From Leptospira perolatii (GTDB taxonomy: Bacteria > Spirochaetota > Leptospiria > Leptospirales > Leptospiraceae): DNA of 64,000 nucleotides. Each line of letters begins with the position of its first letter. Position 1 is the stretch's first letter. Below, one piece after another: positions 36,557 to 46,716 of this stretch. Below the pieces are notes generated by a model that saw only the letters and a program-made list of their open reading frames with translations, ran no database searches and was not told the DNA's origin. The stretch covers positions 248,001 through 312,000 of the forward strand of contig NZ_NPDZ01000004.1 in the NCBI RefSeq assembly GCF_002811875.1, read 5' to 3'. The translations under genes were made by a program, and so were the position numbers.

Positions 36557-37144
36557 CTAAAAGAGACGAATTAGGACCCATTTAGAGCCGATTTTCACAA
36601 AGTAAGGATTGATCAATTCGGACTCTAACTTCTTATTTTCCAGAAATCGAAGCTTCACCTCGCAGGACAAAGGACCTTCGTAATAAAAATCAGCTTCAAT
36701 TCCTCCTGAAGCAAGGAAGAGTTCTCTCACAGTTCGGACCTCTTTTTTGCCCTTTTGCTTTTGAAGCAGCTCGTTTTCAAAGAAGTAGATCTGAAAGTAG
36801 TTTTGGTCTTTTAACAATTCAGAGCGAAGTTGCTCCTTGGTCCACTGACCTTTTACATCGATAAATAAGCCTTCTTTTTCAGAGACTAATTCTGGCAAAA
36901 AGTCCAAGTTTTTAGAAATCGTTCCGGCTACGAGTCGATTCATGATCTGGAGTATTTCCTGAGAATCCTGTTTGTGTTCTCCGGTGTGACCTACTAGAAA
37001 GGACTTTCCCATTACAACCGGAATCTGCCTAGAAGTCTGGGACCTAACTTCGGACGCACTCGAACAGTCGATTAGAAAAACAGAATAGAGTAAGAGTGCA
37101 AGAAACCGCAGAGTACTTTCAAAAATTCTAATTAAATCGGACAA
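36557..37144 (-). CDS. Lipoprotein with NTF2-like features, function unknown
   Basis: 195 residues. The signal FLALLLYSVFLIDC gives the lipid Cys. The mature part contains a helix (SQEILQIMNRLVAGTIS) followed by beta segments (EGLFIDVKGQWT, EADFYYEGPLSCEVKLRFLENK, NPYFVKIGSKWVLIRLF), suggesting a SnoaL/NTF2-like fold, but I am not sure. It lies 10 nt after the TPR gene on the same strand, so it is likely in its operon. Confidence 0.7.
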   Translation of the reverse strand: MSDLIRIFESTLRFLALLLYSVFLIDCSSASEVRSQTSRQIPVVMGKSFLVGHTGEHKQDSQEILQIMNRLVAGTISKNLDFLPELVSEKEGLFIDVKGQWTKEQLRSELLKDQNYFQIYFFENELLQKQKGKKEVRTVRELFLASGGIEADFYYEGPLSCEVKLRFLENKKLESELINPYFVKIGSKWVLIRLF

Positions 37145-37154
37145 AACGGTCCCC

Positions 37155-38744
37155 TTAGCCTTGCATTTTCAAAGCTTTTTTGAGCAAATCCTCGAGATCT
37201 CTTCCGCAGAGTACAGAAATTCTACTTTGGTTCTCTGCGAGAAATCTTTTTCCGCCTTCCGTAAAATCGGCGTCCCCGATCACGAATGCTTTATCCAAAC
37301 CCAAGTCCTTGACTTGGCTGAGGGTATCCCTTAGGAAAATATCAGACATTTTAGCGTCCTTCCATTTTCTGAATTTGAATAGGGCTCTGGTTTCTTTGTC
37401 TGTCTTATTCAGACCCATCAAATTCAATCCCTCTCCCTCTTTATTCGGCACTTCTCTACTCACTGTATAATTCAAGGCCATCACGACCTTTACACAAAGA
37501 TTCTTAAAATCCACACCTTTCAAGGTTCTGTAATGATCGGTTGCGCTAATTCCGATTCGGTTCATCTCTGCGACGATCTTGTTTCCTTCCTCGTCGACGA
37601 TTCCCTTAATATAGAAAGACTTGGAAGACTTTAATCCAGACAGCTCGTAGTAGCGATCCAGAGGAAATAATTCGAAAAACAGCTTACTGATTTCGTCCTC
37701 GGGGGTGAACCCGCTCTTGGAAGGTTTGCCTGCTTCTAGTCTTTTAGTCTCTACTTGAAACTTGTAATTCGCAAGTTCCATAATACGGATATCATCTACT
37801 CGTTCCGATTCCGCCTCGATCAAGTGTTCGCTGGCTTCTTCCAATCTTCCCATTTTGACTGCTATTAAGGCAAAATGAAAATCGGAATCGATCAATTCCT
37901 GCTTCCATCCATTACTTCGGGCAATCTCCATGCAGAGTCTAGCATGCTTTAGGGCTTCATTCCAATTTTGTAATTGGATCCATTCCACCATCATGAATTG
38001 GAAAATTGTATAGTGAACATATTCGTCGGTCAAAATGTCCGCTACAGAATTTGCGATTTTGATCGCTTCTTCATGTTCCCCACTTCTCGCGAGGGAAAGA
38101 GCGTACAAGAATCCGGCGACAGAAGAACTAGGCTCCATTTCAAACGCAGTATGGAAATAGGGTTTAGGATCTCCTTTTCGCAGAGTCCCTGCGAGCACAC
38201 CCTTCGCAATTTGCACGGAAGTCATTTTTACTCTTTCGTCAGGGACCCTAGACAAGAACCGATCTGCGATTCCGAATTCCTTTTGTCCGAGCGCCATGAA
38301 GGCGATTCGTATATTTGCTTCCACATTTTCAGGATCCACAGAGAGAGAATCCAAATAATGGAAAACAGATTCCTCATATAAATCTTGTTGGTAATAAATA
38401 TCTGCTAGCCGATTCGAAACGGAAACTTCTGTAATCTCTTTGTCGAAGCTGCCTATTTTTTTGATTTTTTCCAAATGCCTGGCTTCGTTTGTATAATCCC
38501 CTTCCATGGCATAAATTTTCGCCATTATGAAATGTGCTCGCACATTGGATGGGCTTGAATCCAAAATATCCCGGATCAGGATTCTGGCATCGGTGTAATT
38601 CCCCATTGCCGCGAGCGCCAAGGCTTTCTCGAAAGAATCTTTCTTGGACTGGATCAGGAAAGAGCCAGCCGCGACTATCAAGATGATTCCTGCAGCAATT
38701 AAGATAAAAAAGATCATGTTCCGGATTTTCCCGCTAGATTCCAA
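37155..38744 (-). CDS. Membrane-anchored TPR protein with degenerate Mrr-like C-terminal domain
   Basis: 529 residues. One membrane helix (9-30) is followed by TPR units ([62 protein letters not shown] and more to about 340). From about 405 to the end the sequence follows the restriction endonuclease type IV Mrr fold: [40 protein letters not shown], and [24 protein letters not shown]. The catalytic Asp and QxK positions are changed (Asn; Lys-Phe-Arg), so nuclease activity is unlikely. It may sense or scaffold at the membrane. It shares a 44 nt divergent promoter region with the permease gene. Confidence 0.7.
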   Translation of the reverse strand: MESSGKIRNMIFFILIAAGIILIVAAGSFLIQSKKDSFEKALALAAMGNYTDARILIRDILDSSPSNVRAHFIMAKIYAMEGDYTNEARHLEKIKKIGSFDKEITEVSVSNRLADIYYQQDLYEESVFHYLDSLSVDPENVEANIRIAFMALGQKEFGIADRFLSRVPDERVKMTSVQIAKGVLAGTLRKGDPKPYFHTAFEMEPSSSVAGFLYALSLARSGEHEEAIKIANSVADILTDEYVHYTIFQFMMVEWIQLQNWNEALKHARLCMEIARSNGWKQELIDSDFHFALIAVKMGRLEEASEHLIEAESERVDDIRIMELANYKFQVETKRLEAGKPSKSGFTPEDEISKLFFELFPLDRYYELSGLKSSKSFYIKGIVDEEGNKIVAEMNRIGISATDHYRTLKGVDFKNLCVKVVMALNYTVSREVPNKEGEGLNLMGLNKTDKETRALFKFRKWKDAKMSDIFLRDTLSQVKDLGLDKAFVIGDADFTEGGKRFLAENQSRISVLCGRDLEDLLKKALKMQG

Positions 38745-38788
38745 ATAATTGTTGGATAAAATTAAACCTTATCAGTACTCTACCCCCG

Positions 38789-39313
38789 ATGGGAAGAATC
38801 ACCTATCTTCGATTCGCATTTTCCCTTTTTTTTCGGGACACAATTACCAGTACCGTCCACGTCGTCTTCTCCTTGTTTTTCGCTTATTGCGTAATTCTAG
38901 GCACCTACTCGGTACGGATCCAAAAAGCGCCGACTGACCTTTCTAGTATCGATCTGTTTCGGAATTCTCCCTACTTGGTTTTGATCGTTTCTGGGGCAGC
39001 TTTGGTTTTTATGGCGATTGTTAAGATCACTGGTCGGGCAAGCGATACCGGAATCATGATGGCTGTGGGTGGAAATCGAACCGGCTGTGTGCGATTGCAG
39101 CTTTCCGAACTTTGGATTTTACACACCCTAGGCTTCCTGCTCGCGGCAACCGTGAGCATACTCTTACCCCCGGGAAATCCGGAGACAGTCTCCATTCTGG
39201 ATACACTCTATGCCTATCTTCTCGAATTAACTTTGCTCGGTACCTCCGGAGCAATTGTGGCTTATATTCACACTTTAGTCGATCCTTACCGATCCATTAG
39301 GAGCGGCAAATGA
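38789..39313 (+). CDS. Half-size FtsX-like ABC permease
   Basis: 174 residues with four membrane helices. The middle holds the FtsX/MacB signature region: [41 protein letters not shown], where the usual form is an inserted helix and GA motif. It lacks the large periplasmic domain and the rest of a full LolC/MacB protein, so two copies may pair. It overlaps the ATPase gene by 4 nt. Possible roles are lipoprotein release or lipid transport. No ribosome-binding site is clear at the ATG. Confidence 0.75.
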   Translation: MGRITYLRFAFSLFFRDTITSTVHVVFSLFFAYCVILGTYSVRIQKAPTDLSSIDLFRNSPYLVLIVSGAALVFMAIVKITGRASDTGIMMAVGGNRTGCVRLQLSELWILHTLGFLLAATVSILLPPGNPETVSILDTLYAYLLELTLLGTSGAIVAYIHTLVDPYRSIRSGK

Positions 39314-39975
39314 TCCTAAGGATTAATAATCTATCCAGAAGTTACGGCGCGATAAAGGCCGTAAACTCGGTCTCTTTTGATATCAACCAGTCCGATTATG
39401 TCGCGATTGTAGGCCCTTCTGGATCTGGAAAAACTACTCTTTTATCTATGATTACTGGAATCATCTCCAGTACGATTGGGGAAATTTCCTTCGATACGTT
39501 ACGTTTATCCAATATGAGTACATCGCAACTCGCGGAGTTTAGAGCCCGAAACATCGGAGTGATTTTTCAATTTTCGGAGCTGGTTTCTCACCTCACTGTC
39601 GAAGAGAACATCTTGCTACCCGCTCTTCTGGTGAAAAAATTCTCCGAACAGGAATATCTCGAAAAATGCAACTATCTGCTATCCAGTTTGAAGCTGGAAT
39701 CAATCCGCAATATTACTCCTACAAAACTTTCGGGGGGACAGATTCAGATGACTGCAATTGCGAGAGCACTCATCAACGAACCCGAAATACTTTTGGCGGA
39801 CGAACCCTCCGGTGATCTAGACCCGGAAAATAGCGAACTAGTTCGAAATTTACTTTCTGATTTCAATTCCAGAGGACTCACCATACTTCTCGTAACTCAC
39901 GACATGAATCTGGCCTTTGACGCAAAGACGATTTATGAAATGAGAGAAGGCAGCTTTACAAGAGTCGTTAAATGA
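39310..39975 (+). CDS. LolD/MacB-type ABC transporter ATPase
   Basis: 221 residues. Walker [16 protein letters not shown], signature [16 protein letters not shown] (LSGGQ), Walker [17 protein letters not shown] and a switch His in LLVTHDMN. The family (LolD/MacB/FtsE) works on lipoprotein export or mechanotransmission rather than import. It is coupled by 4 nt overlap to the half-size permease before and the ROK kinase after. Confidence 0.95.
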   Translation: MILRINNLSRSYGAIKAVNSVSFDINQSDYVAIVGPSGSGKTTLLSMITGIISSTIGEISFDTLRLSNMSTSQLAEFRARNIGVIFQFSELVSHLTVEENILLPALLVKKFSEQEYLEKCNYLLSSLKLESIRNITPTKLSGGQIQMTAIARALINEPEILLADEPSGDLDPENSELVRNLLSDFNSRGLTILLVTHDMNLAFDAKTIYEMREGSFTRVVK

Positions 39976-40892
39976 ATTCATTTCTGGGTGTGGACATAGG
40001 CGCCACGAGTATCAAAGCCTCGCTCTCCGACAGCGAGGGGAAAATCTACGACCAATCCTCTGCTCCTACCGGACCAAACACGGACAACGGAAGTTTTTTA
40101 GATTCTTTGGAAAAGTTGATCGAGAATCTGGTACAGAACAAACAAAAGACCCATCCTGATTTAGAATTATCAGGAATTGGAATAGGAAGCCCCGGACCCA
40201 TCGACAGAGAATCCGGAATTCTCATCTCCTCTGCGAATCTACCCAAATTGAAACAGGTAAGAGTCGTAGACAGGTTAAAAGAAAAATTTAGACTTCCGGT
40301 ATATTACGACAACGACGCAAACTGCGCAGCTCTCGGAGAGTACTGGTTTGGCCCAGGAAAAGGCTCCCCGAATTTATTAGTATTAACTTTGGGAACCGGA
40401 CTTGGCGGAGGCTGGATTTACGAAGGTAAGTTATTTGAAGGATATAAAGGAAATGGAATGGAGGTAGGTCATACTACCTTAAAGCCAGCCGGAGCTTTAT
40501 GCGGTTGCGGGCAAAGAGGATGTGCAGAAGCTTACTTTAGCGCGAGCGGTTTTTCCGCAAGAATGTACGAAAGGTCCGGCGGAAAGATAGAGAACGCAGA
40601 AGAATTTTTCGATCTGGTTACAAAAGGAGATCCGAATGCAAAAGAAACCCTGGAAGAAGGTGTACGGATTTTAGCGGAACTTTTGAGAAATATGATTCAT
40701 ACGATCAATCCTGAATGCATCGTTCTTTCCGGGGGCTTATCCGGATCCTATCACTTATTCGGAAAACAGCTTGAAAATAGGGTGCGTGAAATCATCTTTC
40801 CTGTATTCGTCGGTTACACTCGATTTGTAGCCGGAGGATCCGTTACAGGGACTATCGGAGCAGCCAGTCTCTGTATGGGGAAAAATCAATGA
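39972..40892 (+). CDS. ROK-family sugar kinase (probable glucokinase)
   Basis: 306 residues. The ATP-binding start [14 protein letters not shown], sugar-binding [32 protein letters not shown] and the zinc site [14 protein letters not shown] (Cys x4) match ROK kinases; the Asp in DNDAN is the catalytic base. It likely phosphorylates glucose. It is in an operon with ABC genes and a HIT protein, an odd partnership. Members also include transcription repressors, but there is no HTH here. Confidence 0.93.
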   Translation: MNSFLGVDIGATSIKASLSDSEGKIYDQSSAPTGPNTDNGSFLDSLEKLIENLVQNKQKTHPDLELSGIGIGSPGPIDRESGILISSANLPKLKQVRVVDRLKEKFRLPVYYDNDANCAALGEYWFGPGKGSPNLLVLTLGTGLGGGWIYEGKLFEGYKGNGMEVGHTTLKPAGALCGCGQRGCAEAYFSASGFSARMYERSGGKIENAEEFFDLVTKGDPNAKETLEEGVRILAELLRNMIHTINPECIVLSGGLSGSYHLFGKQLENRVREIIFPVFVGYTRFVAGGSVTGTIGAASLCMGKNQ

Positions 40893-41239
40893 ACGAAACG
40901 AATTGTATCTTTTGTAAAATCATTCGAAAAGAAATTCCGGCTAAGATCGCTTTCGAAAATGAAAATATATTAGCATTTCATGATGTATCTCCTCAGGCGC
41001 CGACTCACGTGTTGGTAATCCCTAAAAAACATATTGGTTCTCTGGATGAATTGAACGGGGACGAAAAAAATCTAATCGGCGAAATCTTTTTTCAAATCCA
41101 AGAAATGGCGCGAAGTCTTGGAATCAGTAAATCAGGATACAGAATCGTCAATAATACCGGCGCCCAGGGCGGCCAAACAGTTTTTCATTTACACTTCCAT
41201 GTTTTAGGCGGAAGACAGATGACCTGGCCTCCTGGTTGA
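40889..41239 (+). CDS. HIT-family (HINT-like) nucleotide hydrolase
   Basis: 116 residues with [20 protein letters not shown] at the start, and the catalytic histidine triad HLHFHVLGG near the end. HINT proteins cleave nucleoside phosphoramidates such as AMP-lysine. Start overlaps the ROK stop by 4 nt. Physiological substrate unknown. Confidence 0.96.
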   Translation: MNETNCIFCKIIRKEIPAKIAFENENILAFHDVSPQAPTHVLVIPKKHIGSLDELNGDEKNLIGEIFFQIQEMARSLGISKSGYRIVNNTGAQGGQTVFHLHFHVLGGRQMTWPPG

Positions 41240-41258
41240 TGTCAAAAAGGGGATTTTT

Positions 41259-42224
41259 TTGAAGCGTTACCTTTTCGGAGCCGCGATTAGTCTCACCGCA
41301 TTAGCTTTCTTATTTTGGAATCTTGATTTATCCGAATTTAGGAGAATTGCAGAAAGATGGGAACCTATCTTTTTAGTTCCATTTTTCTTCGCGATCATTT
41401 GGGGACTTTCCCTATTTTCCTGGAGATGGTATCTGTTGCTCGGAAAAAAAGTTCCGCTGAAAACTTCCGTCTTATCCGCGTTTATCGGAGTCGGTGCCAA
41501 CCAGTTCCTTCCTGCGAGAGGGGGAGATCTATTTAGGTTATATCTTTGTAAACAAGATTCGAACGCAAACTATCCTACTTTGGTGAGCGGACTTTTTATG
41601 GAAAAAGTCTTAGACTTCACGTTCATCTTTAGCGCCGGATTAGGAGCGTTTTTCTTACTCGGTTTAAAGAAAGAATCCGAAGGCTTTCCCTTTCTGCTCC
41701 CTCTACTGGGAATATTGGCGATACTCGCGAGCCTAGCCTTCGTTCGCTATTTTCACCGTACGATCAATCGATGGGGAGAGAAAATCGCTTCTATATTTAA
41801 ACTGGAAAGTTTAGTACGGGAAAAAATCTCTCCGCAAATCACTCAGCTCAGCGAATTCTTAACGGCGAAAAATATCTCGAACCACGGAATACTGACGGCT
41901 TGCACCTGGATTTTAGGCTACGGAATACATTACACTTTGCTACAGTATTTGATCGGAATTCATCTAAGCCCCTTGGAGACCATCTTTATTATGTTTTGCG
42001 GAGCGGTCGGAGTCATGGTGCCCTCTGCGCCTTCCGGTGCAGGAGTCTATCACGCCTCGATTACTTCTGGATTTGTACTTTTGAATCGATCTAGTTCCGA
42101 AGGTTTGGTCTATGCTACGACCGTGCATTTAGGCCAGATGACAGCGCTCGGACTACTTACTGCGATTTTATATATCTATTGGGCGAGCAGGAAGTCGAAC
42201 AAAAGTAATCTTGAGAATTCCTAA
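41259..42224 (+). CDS. UPF0104/lysylphosphatidylglycerol synthase-like membrane protein
   Basis: 321 residues with seven to eight membrane helices, matching the transmembrane half (flippase-like) of MprF. Motifs are [34 protein letters not shown] and [20 protein letters not shown] start at 41259 is used, with AAAAGGGGA before it. No aminoacyltransferase domain follows, so it is a lipid flippase-like protein of unknown substrate. It ends the operon, before a strong terminator. Confidence 0.86.
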   Translation: MKRYLFGAAISLTALAFLFWNLDLSEFRRIAERWEPIFLVPFFFAIIWGLSLFSWRWYLLLGKKVPLKTSVLSAFIGVGANQFLPARGGDLFRLYLCKQDSNANYPTLVSGLFMEKVLDFTFIFSAGLGAFFLLGLKKESEGFPFLLPLLGILAILASLAFVRYFHRTINRWGEKIASIFKLESLVREKISPQITQLSEFLTAKNISNHGILTACTWILGYGIHYTLLQYLIGIHLSPLETIFIMFCGAVGVMVPSAPSGAGVYHASITSGFVLLNRSSSEGLVYATTVHLGQMTALGLLTAILYIYWASRKSNKSNLENS

Positions 42225-42256
42225 TTTTTCGCAGAAATAGCGTATAGAATTCTGGT

Positions 42257-42286
42257 CGTCCGGCAAAGCGAACTTTCAGCCGGACG
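42257..42286. terminator. Intrinsic terminator between convergent genes
   Basis: CGTCCGGC and GCCGGACG form an 8 bp GC-rich stem around a 14 nt loop, with a T-rich tail on the plus side. It follows the UPF0104 gene and faces the lipoprotein gene. Confidence 0.7.
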
Positions 42287-42301
42287 AATATTCAATTTTA
42301 A

Positions 42302-42715
42302 TTATTTACTAAACTCTGATAGTTTTTCACAGCCAGGTATTGCTCCCCCCTTGCTATTTTTAAAGGCTTCGCAAGTGGTCTTTTCCATTGACGCCATGCA
42401 GGATTCGAACGCGTCCACCATTTCTGGAGTCACTTTTTCATTCCTTTCTTCTCTTTGCTTTTGGCTCTTGTCGAAGCTCTCTTTCATAAAAGCAGTGCAA
42501 CTTTCCTTAGATTGCATAAATGCAGGCATCAGGTTTTTATATTCTGGCGGAAGTTTTGCCATCTCGTCTTTTGTACAATCGATCATTTTTGTACACATAA
42601 CTTCTTGAACTTTTGGTGCAAGTTCCTTCAGCCTTTCTTCGGGCGATTTTGTTTTACAATCTGCTAAAAAACAAAAAGCTACTAACGCAGCCATCGACGC
42701 CATTAAGAGTTTCAT
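42302..42715 (-). CDS. Cysteine-rich lipoprotein
   Basis: 137 residues from the ATG at 42715, six codons after an alternative start. The signal MKLLMASMAALVAFCFLADC gives Cys20 for lipidation. The mature part is helical, with seven further Cys (VMCTKMIDCTKDE, KESCTAF, ESCMASMEKTTCEAF, PGCEKL), most likely in disulphides in the periplasm or outer membrane. Small Cys-rich lipoproteins like this recur in Leptospira; their function is unknown. Confidence 0.8.
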   Translation of the reverse strand: MKLLMASMAALVAFCFLADCKTKSPEERLKELAPKVQEVMCTKMIDCTKDEMAKLPPEYKNLMPAFMQSKESCTAFMKESFDKSQKQREERNEKVTPEMVDAFESCMASMEKTTCEAFKNSKGGAIPGCEKLSEFSK

Positions 42716-42801
42716 TTCTATTTCTCCAGTCAAAATTTTCAGGCAAATTTAAAGATGTTTTTTCTCGTGGGAAATCATTTTTTTCCTTTTATTTGGGAAT
42801 T

Positions 42802-42940
42802 GCAGGGTGCCCCACCCTGCTTTGGGTGGGGGGCTGGTGGCGGGTACCCCCTCCCCCCGTGAAAAGCCAGATATCAAAAAAGCATCGTTTCTTCAAGCAT
42901 ATCTTTTCCTGCTCAGCTCTGTAGGAGCTCCTACAAGGAA
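42802..42940. repeat. Composite intergenic repeat, copy 1
   Basis: This lies in the 577 nt gene-free stretch 42716-43292. GCAGGGTG-CC-CACCCTGC can pair, or CCCCACCC can instead pair with GGGTGGGG after a short loop, giving two exclusive hairpins. Then comes CTGGTGGCGG, an AT-rich spacer, and the perfect palindrome TGTAGGAGCTCCTACA at 42920-42935. The same parts in the same order occur at 61462-61582. The rest of the gap (42941-43292) shows nothing clear apart from a promoter region for the small protein gene. Confidence 0.65.
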
Positions 42941-43292
42941 GCATCTTTCTTCCAAGTCGGAACCAGCTACATATCCAAGGCAATGAACAACATGTGAGGA
43001 GTACCATCCAATTTCCGAAATTCAAGCTACATCTGTATAATAACTCTCCTCCTCTTTGGAGAGCGAATCGTTATGAACTGCGATACGAATTATTCTCTGT
43101 TTCCCAGCAACCGCTTCTGCGAAGTGTCAGAATTTCTATATTCAATATTTGTAACTTTATTTCTCCAACTCGATCTAGACTTTGCCTTTGGTAAAAGCAG
43201 CGAGCGACCTTTTCTATCCTCTAGGAAAAGATGCCGTCGCTGTTTTTACTCTTTTTTGACTCATTTTATCACTATGAATTTAGGAGAGCAGC

Positions 43293-43592
43293 ATGAGCGT
43301 TTATATTCATAAAATCAGAAATGTGTACATGGTTCGTGCCTCCTACGAGGACCGAAAATTTCATCTGTTTCACACTGTTGTTTTCTATGGAGACCAGACT
43401 CCAAGGTTCATGTTTTCTTTATGTAAGGGAGAAGATATTTTTTCCACGACTACCGTAGAAGGAGGAGTTTTGGATGAAGAAGGAGCAGCCAGAGCGACAG
43501 GATATTACGGAAAGAGAATTTGCGATCAGTGCACGGCCCATATTACAAATGACACAAGCCTTTTCCTAAACGAATTTGGAGACGAAGTCTGA
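43293..43592 (+). CDS. Conserved-looking small hypothetical protein (99 aa)
   Basis: ATG with AGGAGAG at ideal distance, and a globular sequence: YIHKIRNVYMVRASYEDRKF, VVFYGDQTPRFMFSLCKGED, RATGYYGKRICDQCTAHITND. It has no signal peptide or membrane segment. A CDQC pair near residue 80 may bind a metal or be redox active. I do not recognise the family. It stands alone after the repeat. Confidence 0.65.
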   Translation: MSVYIHKIRNVYMVRASYEDRKFHLFHTVVFYGDQTPRFMFSLCKGEDIFSTTTVEGGVLDEEGAARATGYYGKRICDQCTAHITNDTSLFLNEFGDEV

Positions 43593-43735
43593 ATTCTTTT
43601 CTGCCGGAATTTCAATTCCGATAAGCGAAAAATGTTCCAAAGTGCCCTAAGTTTTTTTCGAGAAACACGATTTAGGAGTTTTTTTTAATTCCATTTTACT
43701 AAACTTGTAATACTGTCTATCCTCAGTTTTTGGGC

Positions 43736-45022
43736 ATGGAAAAATCTAAAAACGGAAAAAATTCCCGAGTCGTAATTACCGGCATCGGAGTCATTCTTCC
43801 AAATACTTTTAATGTACCTGATTTTTGGACCAACCTAGTCCAGGGCCGGTCCCAGATGGAATTTATCACTAGATTTCCTACGGAGAATTTCCCCGTAAAG
43901 GTCGCAGCCGAAATGAATACTTTCGACTGGAAAAAACATCTTCCTAATCTCAGTGAAAAATACGCCAAAAACTATAATACGGAAACTTTCGCTCTTATGG
44001 CGGCTCTCGAAGAGGCGAGTAAGGATGCAGGAATCGAAAAAGATTCTTTAAATCCTTCTAAAGTAGGCTTCATAGATTCTTCCTCCCGTGCTTCGCTCGC
44101 TTGGTGGGAATTTGCATGGAGGAGATATATCGAGGAGAAAGATCACAATATATTTGATAGATATGCTGTGTTGACCTCGATGGCTTCGAATCCGACCAAC
44201 TTAACCGCAATCAACGCGAATATTCAGGGATTCGTAACTACGATCTCCGCGGCGTGCGTCGGTGGACATCATGCAATCAGTCTTTGTTACCAAGCGATTC
44301 GCAAAGGAAGAGCAGAAGTAATGTACGCAGGCGGCCACGAGTTCCCCTTAATTCAACCACTGATGCTAATGTACTCGGATCCTTTGAGTCGGGTCATGTC
44401 TACGGAACATGTTCATCCTAAAAAAGGAATCAAGCCATATGACAAGAAGAGAGACGGCTTTTTACTCGGGGAAGGCGCGATCGTGCTAGTTTTAGAAAGA
44501 CTGGATCGGGCCTTGCAAAGAGGAGCTAGAATTTATGCGGAGGTTCTCGGTACCTATAGTTACAACGAAGCGGATCACGCTATGAGAATGGATCTTACAG
44601 GCAAGAAGGCAGCCGCCGGGCTAAGGCATTTGCTGAAGATTAGTGGACTGCACTTAGGAGAAGTAGATTATTTCTGCGGCCATGGAACTGGAACTCATAA
44701 TAACGATCTCGCGGAAAGTCGCGCCATCACTCTGTTATACGAGGGCAAACCAAGATTTCACTGGGCGCCCGTTGGGTCCATTAAGCCGATTTACGGTCAT
44801 ACATTCGGCGCCGCCGGAATTGTGAATGTAGCAGCCACTGCACTCATGCTCAGAAACCAGATGATTTGCCCGACAATTAATTTGGACGAACCTGATGTTG
44901 AGTGCGATCATGATCATGTAGCAGAAGGTGCCCGCAAGGCAAAGTTGAGATACGCGATATCTATGGCATTCGCGATCGGAAGCCAATCTTCCTTCGTAAG
45001 TTTAGCAGGACCTGATATTTAG
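43736..45022 (+). CDS. FabF-like beta-ketoacyl synthase
   Basis: 428 residues from the ATG at 43736 (a TTG 6 nt before is possible; no strong ribosome-binding site). Thiolase-fold condensing enzyme: nucleophile Cys174 in SAACVGGHHA, and the two catalytic His in GHGTGTHNND and GHTFGAAG. The divergent N-terminal half (LEEASKDAG, SSSRASLAWWEF) differs from the housekeeping FabF, so it may serve a specialised acyl product. It is near thioesterases, a FabH-like synthase and a CoA transferase. It converges with the PP2C gene. Confidence 0.9.
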   Translation: MEKSKNGKNSRVVITGIGVILPNTFNVPDFWTNLVQGRSQMEFITRFPTENFPVKVAAEMNTFDWKKHLPNLSEKYAKNYNTETFALMAALEEASKDAGIEKDSLNPSKVGFIDSSSRASLAWWEFAWRRYIEEKDHNIFDRYAVLTSMASNPTNLTAINANIQGFVTTISAACVGGHHAISLCYQAIRKGRAEVMYAGGHEFPLIQPLMLMYSDPLSRVMSTEHVHPKKGIKPYDKKRDGFLLGEGAIVLVLERLDRALQRGARIYAEVLGTYSYNEADHAMRMDLTGKKAAAGLRHLLKISGLHLGEVDYFCGHGTGTHNNDLAESRAITLLYEGKPRFHWAPVGSIKPIYGHTFGAAGIVNVAATALMLRNQMICPTINLDEPDVECDHDHVAEGARKAKLRYAISMAFAIGSQSSFVSLAGPDI

Positions 45023-45029
45023 AATCCGA

Positions 45030-45791
45030 TTACCCGTAAATGTGAATAAGAACCACTGTGTGGTTATCTCTAGTCAATTTTAGATTCGCTTCTTCGGAAA
45101 GAATCAAGCATTGTTCCTTCAAACTTCCGTGACCTTTTAGAATTTGCTCCATATGATCGATCGTCAAGACTTCGCTAAGGCCATCCGAACAAAGAAGAAT
45201 TCTATCACCTTCGTGCAGTTTGCCGGTCAAATCGAACAAGTCGGCTTCCATATCCTTTGTGCCACCGCCGATACAACTAGTTAATAAATTTCTGCCGTAA
45301 CTAGTTCCAAGCTCCTCGCTGATCGAATGATCCACCGTTATCTTATGTAATCCCTGTTTGTTTAAATGATAAAGCCTGCTATCTCCTATATTAAAAACCC
45401 ATGATTTTTTTCTTCCGAGCAAACAGCCGACCAAAGTGGTTCCCATTCTTGGCTTTCCGATGGTTTGGCTGTAAGAAATTACTTCTTGATTGATTTTTCG
45501 AAATAGGTTTTTCCAACCCGAGGCAGGCAACTCTTCAATAGGCTGGATAGCTCTCTCCATCCAGGCCAACTTTTCCAAGGCAACTCGGCTGGCGATTTCG
45601 CCTGCTTCGTGTCCACCTAGTCCATCTGCGAGTGCAAACAATGCGGGACTGACTTCGGTATCAATGCTTCGAATCCCATCTAGTTCTCCATGGACCAATC
45701 CGCAGATCAAATCTCCATTTGCGTAAAACGAATCTTCATTATGAGAACGGAAATTTCCTTTATCGGTGATCCCATAATAACGGATTTTCAT
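45030..45791 (-). CDS. PP2C-family Ser/Thr phosphatase
   Basis: 253 residues. Metal-binding motifs: RSHNEDSFY, FALADGLGGHEAGEIAS, MGTTLVG, ILLCSDGLSEV and DNHTVVLI. It is a soluble phosphatase with no partner kinase next to it; the giant kinase at 51 kb is a distant candidate. It may control condensing enzymes or signalling. It converges with the FabF-like gene, 7 nt apart. Confidence 0.93.
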   Translation of the reverse strand: MKIRYYGITDKGNFRSHNEDSFYANGDLICGLVHGELDGIRSIDTEVSPALFALADGLGGHEAGEIASRVALEKLAWMERAIQPIEELPASGWKNLFRKINQEVISYSQTIGKPRMGTTLVGCLLGRKKSWVFNIGDSRLYHLNKQGLHKITVDHSISEELGTSYGRNLLTSCIGGGTKDMEADLFDLTGKLHEGDRILLCSDGLSEVLTIDHMEQILKGHGSLKEQCLILSEEANLKLTRDNHTVVLIHIYG

Positions 45792-45927
45792 GACTTGACC
45801 TGAGACTCCAGAAAGAACGGTATCGGAATCTTTGAGAAAGATCGACGCAGATTTTTCTTTCTACAAGAAAAAGAAATTATAATACACTCAATTTGATCTG
45901 GGAATCAAAACCGGAAAGCGCAGTCAA

Positions 45928-46716
45928 CTATTTCGCGGTGTATCCGCCGTCTACTGGAAGCGCTACCCCAGTAATAAATGATGCCTCATCCGAAGCCAAC
46001 CAAATTGCTGCTTTGGCAACTTCTCCGGGTTCTGACAATCTATTGATCGGATGTAACCTAGTGATAGCTTTTTCCATCTTTGTTGCATCAGAAGAGGATT
46101 TGAACAATCCCTCAAGCATATCGGTTCGGATAAAACCGGGACATATCGCATTCACTCGAATTCCAGTTTCTGCGTATTCCAGAGCCGCAGATTTTGTTAA
46201 GCCAATAATCCCATGCTTCGCTGCAGAATAAGGAGCCACTTTCCAATCAGCACCTACGATTCCTGCAACCGATGAAATATTCACGATGGCGCCTTTTCCT
46301 CTTTGGAGCAAAAGTGGAATCTGATATTTCATGCAAAGCCAAGTTCCCTTCAAATTTACCGAGATGACCCGGTCCCATACTTTTTCCGGGTATTCGTGCA
46401 AATGAGCAGATAGCCCTCCGATTCCGGCATTATTAATCGCGATATCAAGACCGCCGTACAGTTCCACCGCTTTTTGCGTGAATTGTTTTACGTTCGCATC
46501 TTCCGAAATATCGCAAGTATAGAACTTGGCCTCTCCTCCTAGAGAATGAGCTTCCTTCTCTACGGCTCTTCCCTCTTCTTCTCTACGTCCGCAAAAAATG
46601 ACTTTTACACCCTTAAGAGCCAGTTCGAGAACGATGGATTTTCCGATGCCTGCGTTTCCACCAGTTACGATTGCTATTTTATCTTTCATCTCGGAGGAAT
46701 TTACGTTAGAACTCAT
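45928..46716 (-). CDS. Short-chain dehydrogenase/reductase
   Basis: 262 residues. TGGNAGIGKSIVLEL (cofactor), NNAGIGG, SSVAG with the catalytic Ser and YSAAKHG with Tyr/Lys, then PVDGGYTAK at the end. The GRREEEG segment after beta-2 suggests NADP(H). It resembles glucose dehydrogenase or 3-oxoacyl reductase types. The ATG overlaps the stop of the thioesterase fusion by 4 nt. Role in acyl-chain reduction is inferred from context. Confidence 0.92.
   Translation of the reverse strand: MSSNVNSSEMKDKIAIVTGGNAGIGKSIVLELALKGVKVIFCGRREEEGRAVEKEAHSLGGEAKFYTCDISEDANVKQFTQKAVELYGGLDIAINNAGIGGLSAHLHEYPEKVWDRVISVNLKGTWLCMKYQIPLLLQRGKGAIVNISSVAGIVGADWKVAPYSAAKHGIIGLTKSAALEYAETGIRVNAICPGFIRTDMLEGLFKSSSDATKMEKAITRLHPINRLSEPGEVAKAAIWLASDEASFITGVALPVDGGYTAK

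Noticed and set aside
43073..43312. 79-codon plus-strand frame between the repeat and the small protein gene
   Set aside because: Composition is unlike a protein, there is no ribosome-binding site, and it runs into the well-supported gene at 43293.
43604..43620. CGGAATT-TC-AATTCCG hairpin after the small protein gene
   Set aside because: Loop is too small for the full stem and no T-run follows; not called as a terminator.
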